Source: Pelobates cultripes
Lineage: Eukaryota > Chordata > Amphibia > Anura > Pelobatidae
DNA: 64,000 nt
Direction: 5' to 3'
Assembly: GCA_933207985.1 (NCBI GenBank)
Contig: OW240921.1
Location: forward strand, 3,070,529 to 3,134,528
This document shows, in pieces, positions 11,620 to 24,000 of the stretch (positions are counted from its first letter, which is position 1; each line of letters begins with the position of its first letter). Below the pieces are notes generated by a model. The model was not told the DNA's origin and did no database searches. It worked only from the letters and a program-made list of their open reading frames with translations. The position numbers and the translations under genes were made by a program.

Positions 11620-12738
11620 TGTGTAAAGGATCAGCGCTAATATACTAGATCTTACAGAGATAAATATAAGGCAGCACACCTAAAAATAGGGCTTCCCCAC
11701 AGGCCCTATAGATTAGACAAAACTAAAAAAGGTGAAGGTGGAGGTGGCGCCACAGGTGTAATAAAATATAAATAAATAAATAAACCTGATTATAAACTAT
11801 ACAAGCACATATACAAGACACTATATAGGAGAAAATACATACAAGATAGAAAACCAAAAAGAGTTTGAAATATGGATAATGAATAATCAAGAGTCCAAAG
11901 ATTAAGTCCAAAAGAGTCTATGCCCGATAAATGCAGCAAAACAGTCCAAATAAAACCTTGTATAAGAAGACAATTACAGTTTTGTCAGGGGAAGTATTCC
12001 TCGGTAACGGATGGACATGGGATATTCGTGAAATCCATATGAAAAAAATAAAAAGACAGCAAATAATGGTGCAGTATATCCCAACAGGTACTAAGTACTA
12101 TTTTTAGAGGTCTATATGGTCCTACTCACATTTTCCAGAGCTATAAGACTAGCTCTAGTGTGGATGGCATACAGTGGTACAATCCCCACTTATGGGATAT
12201 GTGAAGTTTTGTAGTGGATGGATATCTTGTTAGTATAAGGACCCTATGAACTGTAAAAGAAACAATAATACTGCTTACTGTATAAAAGCCAGAGGTGAAG
12301 TAATAAAATACCAAGTGATTACTCACATTTTATTGAGCAGGCAGACTGCTCAATGGATAAAGCTTGAGCGGTATAATCCCCACCAAGGATTCTTTGGAGT
12401 AAAACTCTCACTGGAACAATAAAAACTCTGGTGCCAGGTAAAAATAAATAAAAGAGTAAAATGGCTGACTCACAAGTTGAAAGTGGCCAAAATACCTTTA
12501 ATAAAACACAGCAATTAAAATACCACAACGCGTTTCTCCCCTTAGGGCTTTCTCAAGTGGATAACAAATCCAGAGAGCCCTAAGGAAGAAAGCCCTAAGG
12601 GGAGAAACGCGTTTTGGTATTTTAATTGCTGTATTTTAAAAATAGTACTTAGTACCTGTTGGGATATACTGCACCATTATTTGCTGTCTTTTTATTTTTT
12701 TTCATGTGGATTTCACGAATATACCATGTCCATATGAT
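11620..12738. mobile_element. PLE terminal sequence arranged as an inverted repeat
   Basis: 12011-12106 is the inverted match of 12637-12738, and 12500-12560 of 12579-12625. Each arm contains ACGCGTTTCTCCCC or its complement, the conserved core of PLE-end hammerhead motifs. It replaces part of intron 1 of the relic gene. The open frames in it are not genes. Confidence 0.6.
12527..12558 (-). ncRNA. Hammerhead-like core (PLE end)
   Basis: The minus strand reads CTTGAGAAAGCCC, a loop, GGGGAGAAACGCGTTG: a stem II hairpin and a GAAAC box followed by GCGTT. The first box is degenerate. An inverted partner lies at 12587-12616 on the plus strand. Confidence 0.4.
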
Positions 12739-12775
12739 CTGAAGAAGGTTAGCTTAGTCTAACTGAAACAGTAAC
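12739..12775 (+). ncRNA. Hammerhead-like core, mutated copy of 40940-40976
   Basis: CTGAAGAAGGTTAGC, TTAG, then CTAACTGAAACAGTAAC. Stem II GTTAG/CTAAC is intact, but the sequence after GAAAC differs from the copy in the intact gene (GTTAAC there), which would weaken stem III. Confidence 0.4.
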
Positions 12776-12897
12776 AAAGTTATATATGAATTTAAAAGTC
12801 CTTGAAGTGCTGTTTCTTTGGAAGGCATGAATAGTTGTACATATAACTCCTACCCCTCACATCAATATAAATAATTTATTCACTAATATAATAAAAC

Positions 12898-13175
12898 CCA
12901 GTTTGAAGCACAATTTTGCAACAAACTAGGAAAAAAAATTCTTTCTTGACCCCAGAATGGCAGTCAGATTAATCCTTGGATCAAGCAGTTATTACCCTAC
13001 ATTGAAAGATTATATCCTTGAATATTCTGTTTTTGCAAGTATGCATCTAGTAGCCGTTTGAACATCTGTACGAACTCTGATAAAAACACCTCTCCACATC
13101 CTTATTGTTCTTACGGTAAAAAAAAACAACTTTCCTTTGCCTTAGACAAAATCTTTTTTCTTCTAGTCTGTGACA
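12898..13175 (-). mobile_element. LINE 3' tail (CR1/L2-like) in relic intron 2
   Basis: It aligns with 42775-43050 of the intact gene's intron 2, with the same phrases as the 10200 tail (GCAACAAACTAGG, TTGACCCCAGAATGGCAG). Coding content is minimal. Confidence 0.7.
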
Positions 13176-13522
13176 CAATTATTTCTGAATTTAAAGGAAT
13201 TCAAAGCTATTAAATCTCACGGGATAATAACTGATACAGCTATATTTTGTGAAAGTGAACACAATATAAATATGTTGAGAATATTCTTTAATATCACAGG
13301 TTATTGAAGTTTACTTTTTTTTTTATTTCAAATCTGCTGATCTAGATTTTCCGCCTCACTCAGTTTATCTAGAAAATCGAACATACATTTACTTTTGGCA
13401 AATATGTGGTTGGGAAGGAAAAGGTTAAGGTGTATTCTGCCCTTATAATTCCTGGGTGGGGGGTCATCGTGGGAAATTTTACCAATCTCATGGTGTTAAG
13501 CCTCTCTTTCTTTCTTTGACAG

Positions 13523-13564
13523 CAATTTCCTTTGCAATAATTGGGAAGCTGGACGCTGCGTCAG
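13523..13564 (+). pseudogene. Relic exon 3 (42 nt)
   Basis: It lies between a polypyrimidine-AG acceptor and GTAAGTGAG. It matches exon 3 of the intact gene (43364-43414) but is 9 nt shorter at its 3' end, so the phase-1/phase-1 frame is kept and three codons are missing. The surviving part encodes the end of the signal peptide region. Confidence 0.8.
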
Positions 13565-13607
13565 GTAAGTGAGAAAACATAAAACTATCACATTGTATTT
13601 TACATTT

Positions 13608-14762
13608 GGTATATAATGATTGTGGTCTTAGGCGCTTAAAGAAAAACTGTAAAACAATATGAGCTGCTACCACCAATGTGCAATTCTTCCACTACTTAGC
13701 ACAAAAATATAGAATGTAACAATAGACTGTGTGGAAAAAACCAAACCCAGTCAGAAGGTGGAGCGCTAAAGTGATGCTTGTGAATATCTCACCTCCCCCC
13801 TCTCTTTTTAGGTATATTGGAACCTAGAGGTAGGGAAAATAGAGCTACAATAGTGAAATACTGTAGGATGATAATTAAGAAATATGAGGATGTATAGAAC
13901 CACTCACTTGGTGCTGAGCCTAAACAGGACAGGCTCAGATCACTTAATCAGGTGTGTTTTGATATGTAACACAAAACCCAAACGATGGATGAAGGTACTT
14001 TTGAGTCCTTTAAAGATAGGAAAAACCGAGCATAGTGTAATATGCAAATGGTTATAAATGAAATGGTGACGAAATATATGAAACTGCTCACCTGGTTCAG
14101 AGCCTCTATCTCTGGCTCTGAGTATAAAAGTATAGGTGCTACTAAGGGGGTACCAAGCCCTCCAGATGAATTCAGGAACAACACTTTCGTCCGGATGGAA
14201 AATAAAAATAAAATTTATTATACAATATAAGGATAAAAAACAATAGTAAAATATTAAGAAAGTAAAATCCTCCTGGACTTCCGAGACGCGTTTCGCCGGC
14301 AGGCTTCATCAATCGGTGTGTGTTCCTGTGTTTGTATTCTTCTTTTATACCCGGAGAAGAGATCTGTAATTCCGAAATTGATCGCGGCTGTATTCCGCTT
14401 TCGTCACTTCCGCTTTCATCATCTTTTTCGATGCGGTCGCTTATTTCATGTCCATATGTGAATGAGTCAAAAGGCGCCATATTGAATGAGGGCAGGACAG
14501 TCTATAAATACACATATGGTATCGTTTCTCGTCGGGAAACGATTAGAAAGTGGAAATAAACCATAAAAATTTATCATTAATATCAAATAAAGTAACAATA
14601 ATAACCACAATTTAGATAGTCACAGCACAGTTAGAATTTTATAGTGTGACATCATTTAGAGAGGGAATATTCCCATTCACATAAGTAACTTCAGAAGATG
14701 CTGTAACCCACATTGCAATTTACTATATGTCCAATTAATATTATTTATAGTAACATCTCTTT
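13608..14762 (-). mobile_element. PLE terminal region, left edge of nest
   Basis: Non-coding sequence with a hammerhead-like core at 14284-14315 on the minus strand. The small frames on both strands (13948-14480) overlap each other and look like chance. Confidence 0.55.
14284..14315 (-). ncRNA. Hammerhead-ribozyme-like core, best preserved
   Basis: The minus strand reads ATTGATGAAGCC, TGCC, GGCGAAACGCGTC. This is a UGAUGA box (one change from CUGAUGA), a GCC/GGC stem II with a 4-nt loop, an intact GAAAC box and then GCGTC. Stems I and III need folding of the flanks to test. Confidence 0.55.
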
Positions 14763-14924
14763 AAAATGGAATTAATGGGGGGCGTGGCCTGACCGCTCAA
14801 GGAGATGGACGTGTGAGCGATCAGCTCCGTGCGAGAATCCCAAAACACAGCGACTAACAGCAAACTGAATCCAGCACATACCCCCCGAACAACCCGAAGG
14901 GTGTACGAGAACTTACCCTGCAAT

Positions 14925-15905
14925 ATGGCTCAACGCTCAACAAAAAAAACTAAACTAAAGACGCCTTCTATGCAGATCTCTGCCATGGCTTCACCACCAC
15001 GCGGCACACAAGATGGCGCAGGTAGGCCGCGATCACCGGCCTCCAGCTCCGACCGGAGCGATATCACCTCGATCTCCACAAAGGACCTCCCAGCTACTGA
15101 CTCCTCCATACAAAAAATGCTAAACGGACTGCAAGTTTCCCTACAAGCAGACTTTGCCAAATTAGCGAAAGAAATAAGGGCAGACATCAAGGCCCTGGGG
15201 GAACGTACAGACTACCTTGAACACAAAACGGAGGAAATTATCAGCGCTCATAACAACATGGCAGCGGCTTATGATACGGTGGATGCAAGACTAAACTCCA
15301 TCCTTGCAAAATTAGCTGACCACGAAGACAGAGACAGGCGAAACAACATTCGCATACGCGGCATCCCTGAAGAGATCACCCCAAACAATCTGGGCACCCA
15401 CGTCAAAACATTCTTCCATCTTCTAGCCCCGGACATCCCAGAGGAAGCCCTACTCCTTGACAGAACGCACCGATTGCCTAAACCGAAACACCTCCCAGCG
15501 TCCATCCCAAGGGACACTATAACTAGAGTCCATTACTACACCACCAAGGAGGCTATAATGCAGGCATCCAGAAAACAACCGACCCTACCAGACGCCTACA
15601 GCAAAGTCCAGCTGTTCACCGACCTCTCGGCAACCACATTAGCATCAAGAAAAAGCTTTCTGCCAATTACCAAAGCCTTGAGGACGGCAGATATCCCATA
15701 CAAATGGGGCTTCCCAGCTCGCCTCATTCTCCGACGTAATGGCACCGAGAAACACATCCTCACCCCAGAGGACGGAAAGAAGATCCTTGAGGAATGGAAC
15801 ATACTTCTGGACGTCAGCAACCAAGTCACCCCTGCCGGGCAGAAAGCTGTTGCATCGCCGAAGACGCTCACACACGATTGGCATACAAAGGCCACAGCTA
15901 AGTGA
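14925..15905 (+). CDS. Tx1/L1 ORF1 protein (RNA-binding chaperone)
   Basis: About 326 residues from the internal ATG (MAQRSTKKTK). The open frame extends to 14829 but the upstream part lies in the GC-rich leader. It has a basic, Ser/Pro-rich N-terminus, then a predicted coiled coil (about residues 90-150), then DRRNNIRIRGIPEEI (the start of the L1 RRM-like domain), LLLDRTHRLPKPK, and a C-terminal domain with PYKWGFPARL. The order is that of L1 ORF1p, which trimerises and coats element RNA. It is uninterrupted. Confidence 0.93.
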   Translation: MAQRSTKKTKLKTPSMQISAMASPPRGTQDGAGRPRSPASSSDRSDITSISTKDLPATDSSIQKMLNGLQVSLQADFAKLAKEIRADIKALGERTDYLEHKTEEIISAHNNMAAAYDTVDARLNSILAKLADHEDRDRRNNIRIRGIPEEITPNNLGTHVKTFFHLLAPDIPEEALLLDRTHRLPKPKHLPASIPRDTITRVHYYTTKEAIMQASRKQPTLPDAYSKVQLFTDLSATTLASRKSFLPITKALRTADIPYKWGFPARLILRRNGTEKHILTPEDGKKILEEWNILLDVSNQVTPAGQKAVASPKTLTHDWHTKATAK

Positions 15906-17327
15906 AACTATATACATGTTACTATAGGACTAAATTAACTGACTGGGTACCTGCACCTTATTATCACAAAAAAAAAAAAAGGTGGAAACAGGTATATGGA
16001 CTTCACGGCATTACGTGCCACCGATAGGTCACCCTATCGGAAACGATTTGTTCAATATTCTTTAGTCGCAGATTGTTCATATTTTGTTATGTCTGCTTCA
16101 TGTTACTCAATGTAGTTATAACATAATGTTCCATTAACCCCAGAAGGTATATAGACTCCTCTAGCGGTCACCACAATGCCGCCTCAGTGTAATGAATCTA
16201 TCTTACCCAACTCAAGCTACCTACTGCCCCCTGACCCGTAGCGATGAGTAACCACTCTAGTGACCCGCTCACCTCGACCCATCACGACCCCACACTCAAT
16301 ACCACATAAACGACATCACTCCACCTGCCGGCGCTTGCCTAAGAGGGAGAGGATGCGCCATATAACCAAACAAACATTAGCGTCAGCTGCCCCTCCAAGC
16401 TATGCCAACACCATAATATTATATATGATGTAATACTCACTACCTAACCTGGTACCACTCTTTTTGAGATGTGGTTAATAGAAACTCCACACGCTATCTT
16501 AACACCCCTCAGGACGCTATCTTAACACACCTCAGGGTTGGGGATATAATATGTGACACACTTTAACATTTCAAGGCAAGCACTGAGATGGGATAAAGGT
16601 GTTGATCCTACCAAGGTTATATTTTCCCCTCTTTTACATGCTTAAGTAACACATACAACTCTTTTGTGTATACCCCATCGTCCCCATCCCTTACGTGAAG
16701 ACAACATCTTTCCTTTGCACATTAACTGAGATAGCTTAAGATGTAGTGACCGAACGCTAGAACAGAGATAGAAATGGACAGTGAATGCCGTACTTATTGC
16801 CTTGTGTACTTTGGCTCTATGAGCTACGACTTGCGCATCCCAAGATGGAATGACCGGGTTCTCTATGAGTACTCATATACACGGAAACAGCTAGATACTA
16901 TACCAGGGATATCCGGTCTTCACATCCCTACTTACGGCCAGGGAGTATATCTTATCCTCTACCACCCCATACACTACTAACTCACCCTTATCAGACTTCT
17001 GGGATTCTCCCCCCCCATAGGGGCTTCAGTGCCCGACGGAAATGGAGAGCCTTAGGTCTCACCTCAGAGGCCTTTTCTTTGTATATAGTTTGATATATGT
17101 TGTATGTTATACCCCCCATCCCCCTTCACCTCTCGCCAAGATATCTAACCACCACCGAGACATAACTATGCCCATACCACAAATCTACTACCTAATCGAA
17201 CATACAGCGCCGCCTAAATGGCTATTATCAAGGGTCGGACGACTCGAGACACACACTAATACTTGGTTATGCACCATATCCGTGCTGATAACTCAGCAAA
17301 ATATACATAAATTAGAAATCCCCTGTC

Positions 17328-20300
17328 ATGGCACTTAACATACTTTCTATAAATACTAAAGGACTTAACTCGCCCCATAAACGACGCATGGCACTGTTGG
17401 AAGCAAAAAAACACAAAGCACATATCGCATTCTTCCAAGAAACCCACTTCCAAACTGCAAGCCACCCCAAATTCTCATCCAGAAACTATCCGGTAGGATA
17501 CCACAGCACTTACAAGAAAAAAAAAAAGAGGGGTTACAATATTGATCAGTAAAGATGTAGCGTTCCAATTCATAAAAAAAGTAAGTGATAAAAAAGGACG
17601 CTACCTCCTCTTGCAATGCATCATTGACAACGCTCACTACACACTAGTCAATATTTATGGCCCAGACACTGACCAGCACACCTTTCTAGATCATATCCTA
17701 ACTCTAACACAGGCGCACAAATTTGGAGAAATACTAATAGGGGGAGACACCAATTTCCTTGTAGACCCAGATTTAGATTCTACTTCGACCACGAAGTCTC
17801 ACGAACTACATCACAACGTAGAACACGAGCTACGACTCTTATCGATAACACCCTCAATACTCATGGCTACACTGACATATGGAGGATCCTTCATCCATTA
17901 GAAAGAGACTATACACACCATTCCCTAGTACACGATACATACTCCCGGATTGACCGCTTCTTAGTCCCATCAACACATATATCACGAATTTCCAAAACGG
18001 GTATAGGCATGATAACATGGTCAGATCACGCACCTATAACGATTTCGATAAACACAATGCACCCTACCAATGGCAACCGCACATGGCGACTTAATGATAC
18101 CCTTCTCAATGACAACAAACTGGTCTCACAACTCACAGAAGATTTAAAATCCTACTTTACTATTAATAATACAGAGGAAGTAGGAGTGGAGACGCTCTGG
18201 CAAGCGCACAAGGCGGTCCTCCGAGGCCAATGCATTAAACACGCCAGCTTTAACAAAAGACAACGCACGAAAGCGTATACAGACATACACACGGAACTTG
18301 CCACCCTCACCCGCACAAACAAACGTTCACCATCACATAGCACCACAAAACGAATTCTCCACCTACAGGCTAAACTAAAAGACCTGGAACTAGCCAAAAC
18401 AACTTACTTACTGACTAGAATGAAACATAAATTCTTTGCAGAAGGGAATAGAGCAGGAAAAATTTTAGCTGCCCACCTTCAAACAAAAACTACATCCTCC
18501 AAGATAGCTTATATACTCACTAAAGAAGGGCACAAGATTACCAATCCACAAGAAGTGGTGGAAGAGTTTGGCAAGTACTATAGTAGCTTGTATAACTTAG
18601 TTGGAGAAACTGGAAATCCTACACCTAGTCAAAATGACATAGATGCTTTCCTGAATGATGTACAACTACCATCCATTACCCCGGAAGACTGTCATAAACT
18701 GACACAACCATTTACAACACAAGAGATTATAGATACCATCAAACAATTGCCGAAACACAAATCACCCGGGCCAGACGGGTTCACAAACCTATATTACCAA
18801 ACCTTCAAAGACATTCTGGCGCCCCACATGGCCACTTTATTTAACCGCTCTTTTCAAACAGGAACTATGCCCGCAGCTATGCTCCAAGCCCACATAACTA
18901 CACTCCCCAAACCGGGAAAACCCCCGACCCACTGTTCCAACTTTAGGCCCATATCCCTCCTGAATTGCGACGCTAAAATATATGCCAAGCTGTTGGCTAA
19001 CAGATTAGCCCCCATTCTGCCACAAATAGTACACAATGATCAATCAGGCTTCATAAAAGGGAGAAAGGGCTCCGACAACACTAGGAAAATACTCAACATA
19101 CTATCCCATGTAGAATCAGAGAATATTGAATGCTTGCTTCTAGCATTAGACGCTGAAAAGGCTTTCGATAGGCTTAACTGGGCGTATATGACATCGGTAC
19201 TAACGAAATTCGGCTTCCCACTAAAGCTTATCCAAGGGATTATGACGTTATATAAAAACCCTACCGCTCAAGTATACCAATCTGGATTCATTTCCTCTCC
19301 ATTCGGCCTAACTAATGGAACCAGACAGGGGTGCCCCCTATCCCCTCTCCTTTTCATTCTTGCATTAGAACCTCTAGCCCACAAAATCCGACAAGACCCT
19401 CTCATTACAGGTATACACATAGGACAATCCAACTACCGACTATCGATGTTTGCAGATGATATCTTGCTCTCCCTTAGCAAACCAGACGTTTCTCTACCCC
19501 GCTTAATGGATTTACTACAAGATTATGGCTCTATATCATACTACAAGCTTAATAGTAATAAAACACAGGCCCTACCGATACATATGTCGGAGGCACAGAC
19601 ACGCACATTACGCCAGACCTTCAACTTCGATTGGAGACAAAAACACATTACATATTTAGGAGTGAAACTAGCTTTACACACCTCAAAAATGGTATCCCTT
19701 AACTATGGACCCCTGCAGCATACCTGCACCTCACACTTCCAAACGTGGAAGCACATCCACCTGTCGTGGCTAGGCAGACTCAATACTATTAAAATGGTGT
19801 TACTACCCAAAATCCTTTATGTATTTAGAATGTTACCTCTCAATGTCCCAACACATATACTGAAAACCCTACAAACAACCTTAACTAGATTCGTCTGGAA
19901 CAAAGCAAAAGCCAGACTACCTCAATCCTTACTCCAACTCCCGCAAACGATGGGAGGTCTCGGCTTTCCAAAACTAGCTACTTACTATGAAGCCTCCATC
20001 CTTGAATCAGCAATCCGTATCCATGCCCCCAGAAACACATTTCAGTGGGCTGACATGGAGCAGGAAAAATTCTCTCCGCACCTCATGCTAAACATACTAT
20101 GGTCCCCCAAATTATACAGACCAAAGAAACTCCCATTATACCCCACCACTAGACTGACTATACAAATATGGGACAAACTATTGACCACTTTATCTGAGAA
20201 AGGAAAATTCTGTATATATGCCCCATTGGAGGCACTGGAAGGAGTATCGGACTGGTTATCACTAAAACCCTGGGCCATGTATGGCGTTAAACATATCAAA

Positions 20301-21140
20301 GACCTCTGCTCCCAAGCCGACCTCATGGCCTTCCCTACATTACAGACCAACCACAAGATACCCATCTCCTTTATGTTCCAATACATACAACTAAAGAGCA
20401 TTGTGCACACCAAGGTGACATTGAAACTCCCGACAACTCCACCAAAAGGGACCCACACATTGACTATCATTACAAGATGCCTGTCGGCACCGACAAAACC
20501 CAAGTCCCTATCTCTATGCTATAAGACCCTTCTAAGCCACACACCACCACATGCTTTTAACTATGTAAAACAATGGGGGAAAGAGGATATACCCGAACTC
20601 ACTGATAGCCAATGGCTCCAGTCATTGAATGCTCTACGAGGCCTCACATCTTGTTTCTCTCATGTGGAGGCACACAAAAAAGTGATATATCGGTGGTACC
20701 TCACCCCACAAAGACTACATCAAATATATCCTACAGTAGACTCCAAATGTTGGAGATGCGGCTTAAAAGAGGGGACCATGACCCACATGTGGTGGGAATG
20801 TAGAGAGATCAAACCCTTGTGGTCACATACACAACAACTGTTAGAAAAAACACTAAGGTACAAAGTTGACCTAACACCGATGGTGGTGATCCTATTGCTT
20901 TTCCCACCCACATGGAAAAAAGGAGCCAAAAAACTGGCCTCCACTATCATATTAGCGGCTAGAAACCTCATTGCTCTACATTGGCGGATCGTATACTGCC
21001 CAACACACAAAGAACTACTGAACAAGATATACCAATTTTATAGATATGAAGTACTTTCCTCAGATTCCCATGCAAAAACACGGCTCACGGAACAGCTGTG
21101 GGAACCATGGCTTTCACAGATACACCACCATCCACTATAA
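17328..21140 (+). pseudogene. Tx1/L1 ORF2: endonuclease plus reverse transcriptase, two frameshifts in the EN
   Basis: The start MALNILSINTKGLNS is the usual beginning of an APE-type endonuclease, with FFQETHF as the catalytic Glu region. An A-run at about 17516-17528 shifts the frame. The EN continues in another frame (LVNIYGPD, GGDTNF) to about 17850, and then the original frame resumes (DRFLV near 17955, then WSDHAPI) and stays open for 1043 codons from 18009. RT motifs include KSPGPDGF, SGFIKGRKG, ALDAEKAFDRL, NGTRQGCPLSPLLF and the catalytic MFADDILL (near 19447). A C-terminal CCHC-like knuckle CWRC...H...C lies near 20752. RT appears intact, EN broken. Confidence 0.93.
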
Positions 21141-21542
21141 CCTAACTAGACCAGTGCGGAAAGCTGACTAGACAGGACGAACCATCCCTAAAGAAACAAC
21201 CCACTTACACTGTAAGAGACGATACCATATGACCCAGACTAGGGACACGCAATATCTAAATAGGATGATGTATATTTGTCTGTATAACTATTTAGAATGG
21301 CGTAGATATCTAAAGAGGTACAATTGTAAACTGCTTACTGAACGTTTATGCTCTCAATGTGTTATATTCATCCATGTCAATCTCATTATACATGTGTATC
21401 AATGTCGACCGTATGTATGCTACAAAACGAAGAATAAGATGTCTTGACCGAGATGCTTCCCCCCCTCCCTTTCTTTTTTCTGTACCCTCAATTTCCCTTT
21501 CTGAAAATAAAAATTTTCAAATTCAAAAAATGGAATTAATGG

Positions 21543-22025
21543 AGTTTAAATGTTATATTCTTCAACCCATGAAAGACATAAGAACCCTTTAAGAAAAAAT
21601 AAATAATTTAACCAAAATTAATAGGATCATAATTAACCCAATGAGGTTGTTATTCTATATACATCAAAGGAATTATATATTTAAAGTGACAGAGATACAG
21701 TTAATCTAATTTAAATTTAAGACTCCCATATCAGAAGTAAATGTCCAGATGAGTCTATACATGTGTATACATATGTGCACACAATTTTATGTACACCTAC
21801 CTACACACACGCATCATACCTAATAATAGTAAAGAGATAGTTCATTTATAGGAAGTGGCACAACTCAAAATTGCTGTTTAATCCATGGGGTAGAATGGTG
21901 TTTAAAGTGAAAATCCACCTCATTTTCGTTCGACCTATGTGTTGTATCAAGTCTTCGCCTCTCCAGTTTGGAGTAATCTTGTTGGGGATAAAATCAGCCT
22001 GGGCCCTTTGTGGATGATGGATATT
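21543..22025 (-). pseudogene. PLE C-terminal end, inverted
   Basis: The minus-strand frame 22031-21846 ends ITPNWRGEDLIQHIGR... and FELCHFL, nearly identical to the end of the plus-strand PLE at 31340-31621. The following non-coding tail (21845-21785) is the inverted copy of 31622-31665. It forms the left, inverted arm of a PLE unit later split by the ERV-like element. Confidence 0.8.
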
Positions 22026-22029
22026 TGCC

Positions 22030-22489
22030 AACTCATACAGAGCTCTGGAAATTGGAAATGAATAGCAGAGACGTGTTCAATAACCAATTCAAATTGTATT
22101 CATACGTCAGTTATATTTATACCCCATTTTCATAGCAGGATGGGAGGGGGAAAAATGAGCATATGGGCGTGACAATGACATTGTTTTTCACAAGTTATAA
22201 ACAGCTGTTTTTAGTTATAATTCGATGTTACATAATGCATGCATATTTGATAAAACCCAGATGATTACAAATACCGAAATCTTGGACAATTAACAAGGTC
22301 ATTCCAGAATCCTTATCATGTCATGTCATGTCATGTAAATATCCAAAATCATGTTCCAATAACATTTCCCGTAAATAGATAAGTTTTATTTCCGAGAATT
22401 GGAGATACAATTCCAGATCTATTCTTGGTTCAAATTAACCCTTATATGAACAGCTAGGCTATTGAGCAAAATGGATGTTCGCATCTACA
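22030..22489 (-). mobile_element. 3' LTR of the ERV-like element
   Basis: Starts TGTAGATGCG at 22489 on the minus strand. It includes AATAAA near 22390, a short TCATG tandem repeat near 22315-22335 and GGGTATAAATATAAC near 22115 as a likely TATA box. The 3' limit is uncertain because the next PLE sequence begins by about 22015. Confidence 0.5.
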
Positions 22490-24000
22490 ATTCCCCTCTT
22501 AGATCATATCATGATCTACCTTACGGAATATCCATGGGAGGCCTGCGGCAGAGAAACGAAAGGAGGTATATTCAGACGTGCTAATCACGTCTGCGGGACT
22601 TTCATTATTTCTTCACCTCGATTTCCCCCATTTGCTCTGTGCCGTAGGTGTTCCCTTTAAGAGGAGATCGAGCTGTCGATTTTCAGCTTCTGTAATCATC
22701 TGTTGTACACATCTTTTAAGTGTACAAGTTAAAAATTTCAAACAGCTGACATCTTAACCAATTTTAAACATACTGCACATCATGTTATCTGTAACTTGAG
22801 CCTTGGATCAAAACAGGCAAAGTGTATTATTCCCAACAACGGGAATATTATTATTATAATTCACAACGTAAACACATATAATCAAAAATGGGAATAAAAT
22901 CTATTCCCCTCTTTGGACCAGGGTCTTGGATTACCAGTCCACCCAGTGAACTTGGGCCAGGTCAAAAAACCCAGTGGCAAAAACTCATAGTTGAGAAAAA
23001 AAGCACATCTGGGGAAACTCTAAGTGAGGGCCATGACTGTGTAGACATGTCATCCCCTCACGTTAACAGCATTAGTGACGTATAAAACCTGCACTTGTAA
23101 GTAAATAGCTCGGGTATCGGGATTGGGAAACACTTCTTGATTAGTTTGAAAAGGCCCACTTACATATTAAATCATGAGATCATTTCTAATCAGTTTGCAA
23201 TTCTAGCAATAATCCCAATCATGACCTTGCGTCCTATGCCTCCTAATCAAATCCCTATTTCGATGGTCCAGTCATATCCACACTTAATACATTGGAATCC
23301 ATCCTTGGTACACTCAACATACATCAATGACACACATAGTACATCCATGCCTGAGTAAGCTAACACTTCCTCTCTCTCCGGCTAACTCTACAAAAATAAA
23401 AATAACAAAATAGTTCAATAGTCCAGCATAGTCCAGAAAAATATTATAAGTCTTTCAAGGAGTATAAAGAATCTTAGACACCATAAACTTTGTTCCATAA
23501 TCTTAGACACCATAACATAGCTAAGGGTAGCAATATGGCTGACAACAAGACAATGTCAGCTTCCACATAGTTCTTAATTCTTCTGTTTGCTGGATGTTCA
23601 CCACAATACTCTGTGCAACACCCCTATTGTTGAAAGGGTAATACAGAAATAGCGGCATTAGACAGCACTGCATCTTCAGGACTTTCCAAGTTAGTTTATG
23701 TCCCCATAAGTAAGCATCTCAGTTTCTTCGGCCAGCATGGTTTTTGACCAAACAGATTTAATTGCAAAAAAGGTAAGTAGGCAGGTAGGTCAGCCAAAGA
23801 GATTTGTGTGTAGTCCCAAATATCAGGCGGCACAAATACTCCAGTACGGTCTCTATAATCATACAAACACAAGGATCAGTACGACATCAATAAATTAATT
23901 ATCTAGGCTAAACTCAAATAGGATACTAAAGTTAAACTCTTAACTAGTGTAACATGTACTTCTCTTAGTTTTGCTTATAATTCATTGAATTTGTCCTTTA
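22490..24000 (-). other. ERV-like internal region, no intact gene
   Basis: Only short open frames are seen. Position next to the 3' LTR would correspond to env in a retrovirus, but nothing diagnostic remains. Confidence 0.35.

Larger units (their letters stand above)
9266..13607 (+). pseudogene. Relic TIL inhibitor gene: promoter, exon 1 and exon 3 remain
   Basis: This region aligns in pieces with the intact gene: 9266-9415 and 9835-11500 with 38650-40480, 12727-12893 with 40935-41100, and 12898-13595 with 42775-43440. It keeps the TATA box (10006-10012), exon 1 with its GT donor (exon end 10067) and exon 3 (13523-13564) with intact AG and GT sites. The part corresponding to 41100-42770, which contains the start-codon exon, is gone. 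Intron 3 stops at 13607, resumes at 31675-32042 and then meets a gap, and no exon 4 is seen. Without exons 2 and 4 no TIL protein can be made. Confidence 0.85.
14779..21526 (+). mobile_element. Full-length Tx1-type L1 retrotransposon, 6.75 kb
   Basis: It is flanked by an exact 16-bp duplication, aaaatggaattaatgg (14763-14778, 21527-21542). The 5' end GGGGCGTGGCCTGACC and a 3' A-rich end are both present, so it is not 5'-truncated. It contains ORF1 (14925-15905) and ORF2 (17328-21140, two frameshifts). Inter-ORF region 15906-17327 is unusually long (1.4 kb) and has no coding signal; a 23-bp tandem duplication (ACGCTATCTTAACAC...) lies at 16491-16536. Confidence 0.95.

Noticed and set aside
13948..14559. 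Small frames on both strands between the relic gene and the Tx1 element
   Set aside because: They lie in PLE-end non-coding sequence with a hammerhead-like core and overlap each other.
20042..20503. 153-codon minus-strand frame
   Set aside because: Antisense to the Tx1 RT frame, with no independent support.
22888..23358. Possible env remnants in plus-strand frames
   Set aside because: The orientation is opposite to the ERV-like element, and no retroviral motif is visible.
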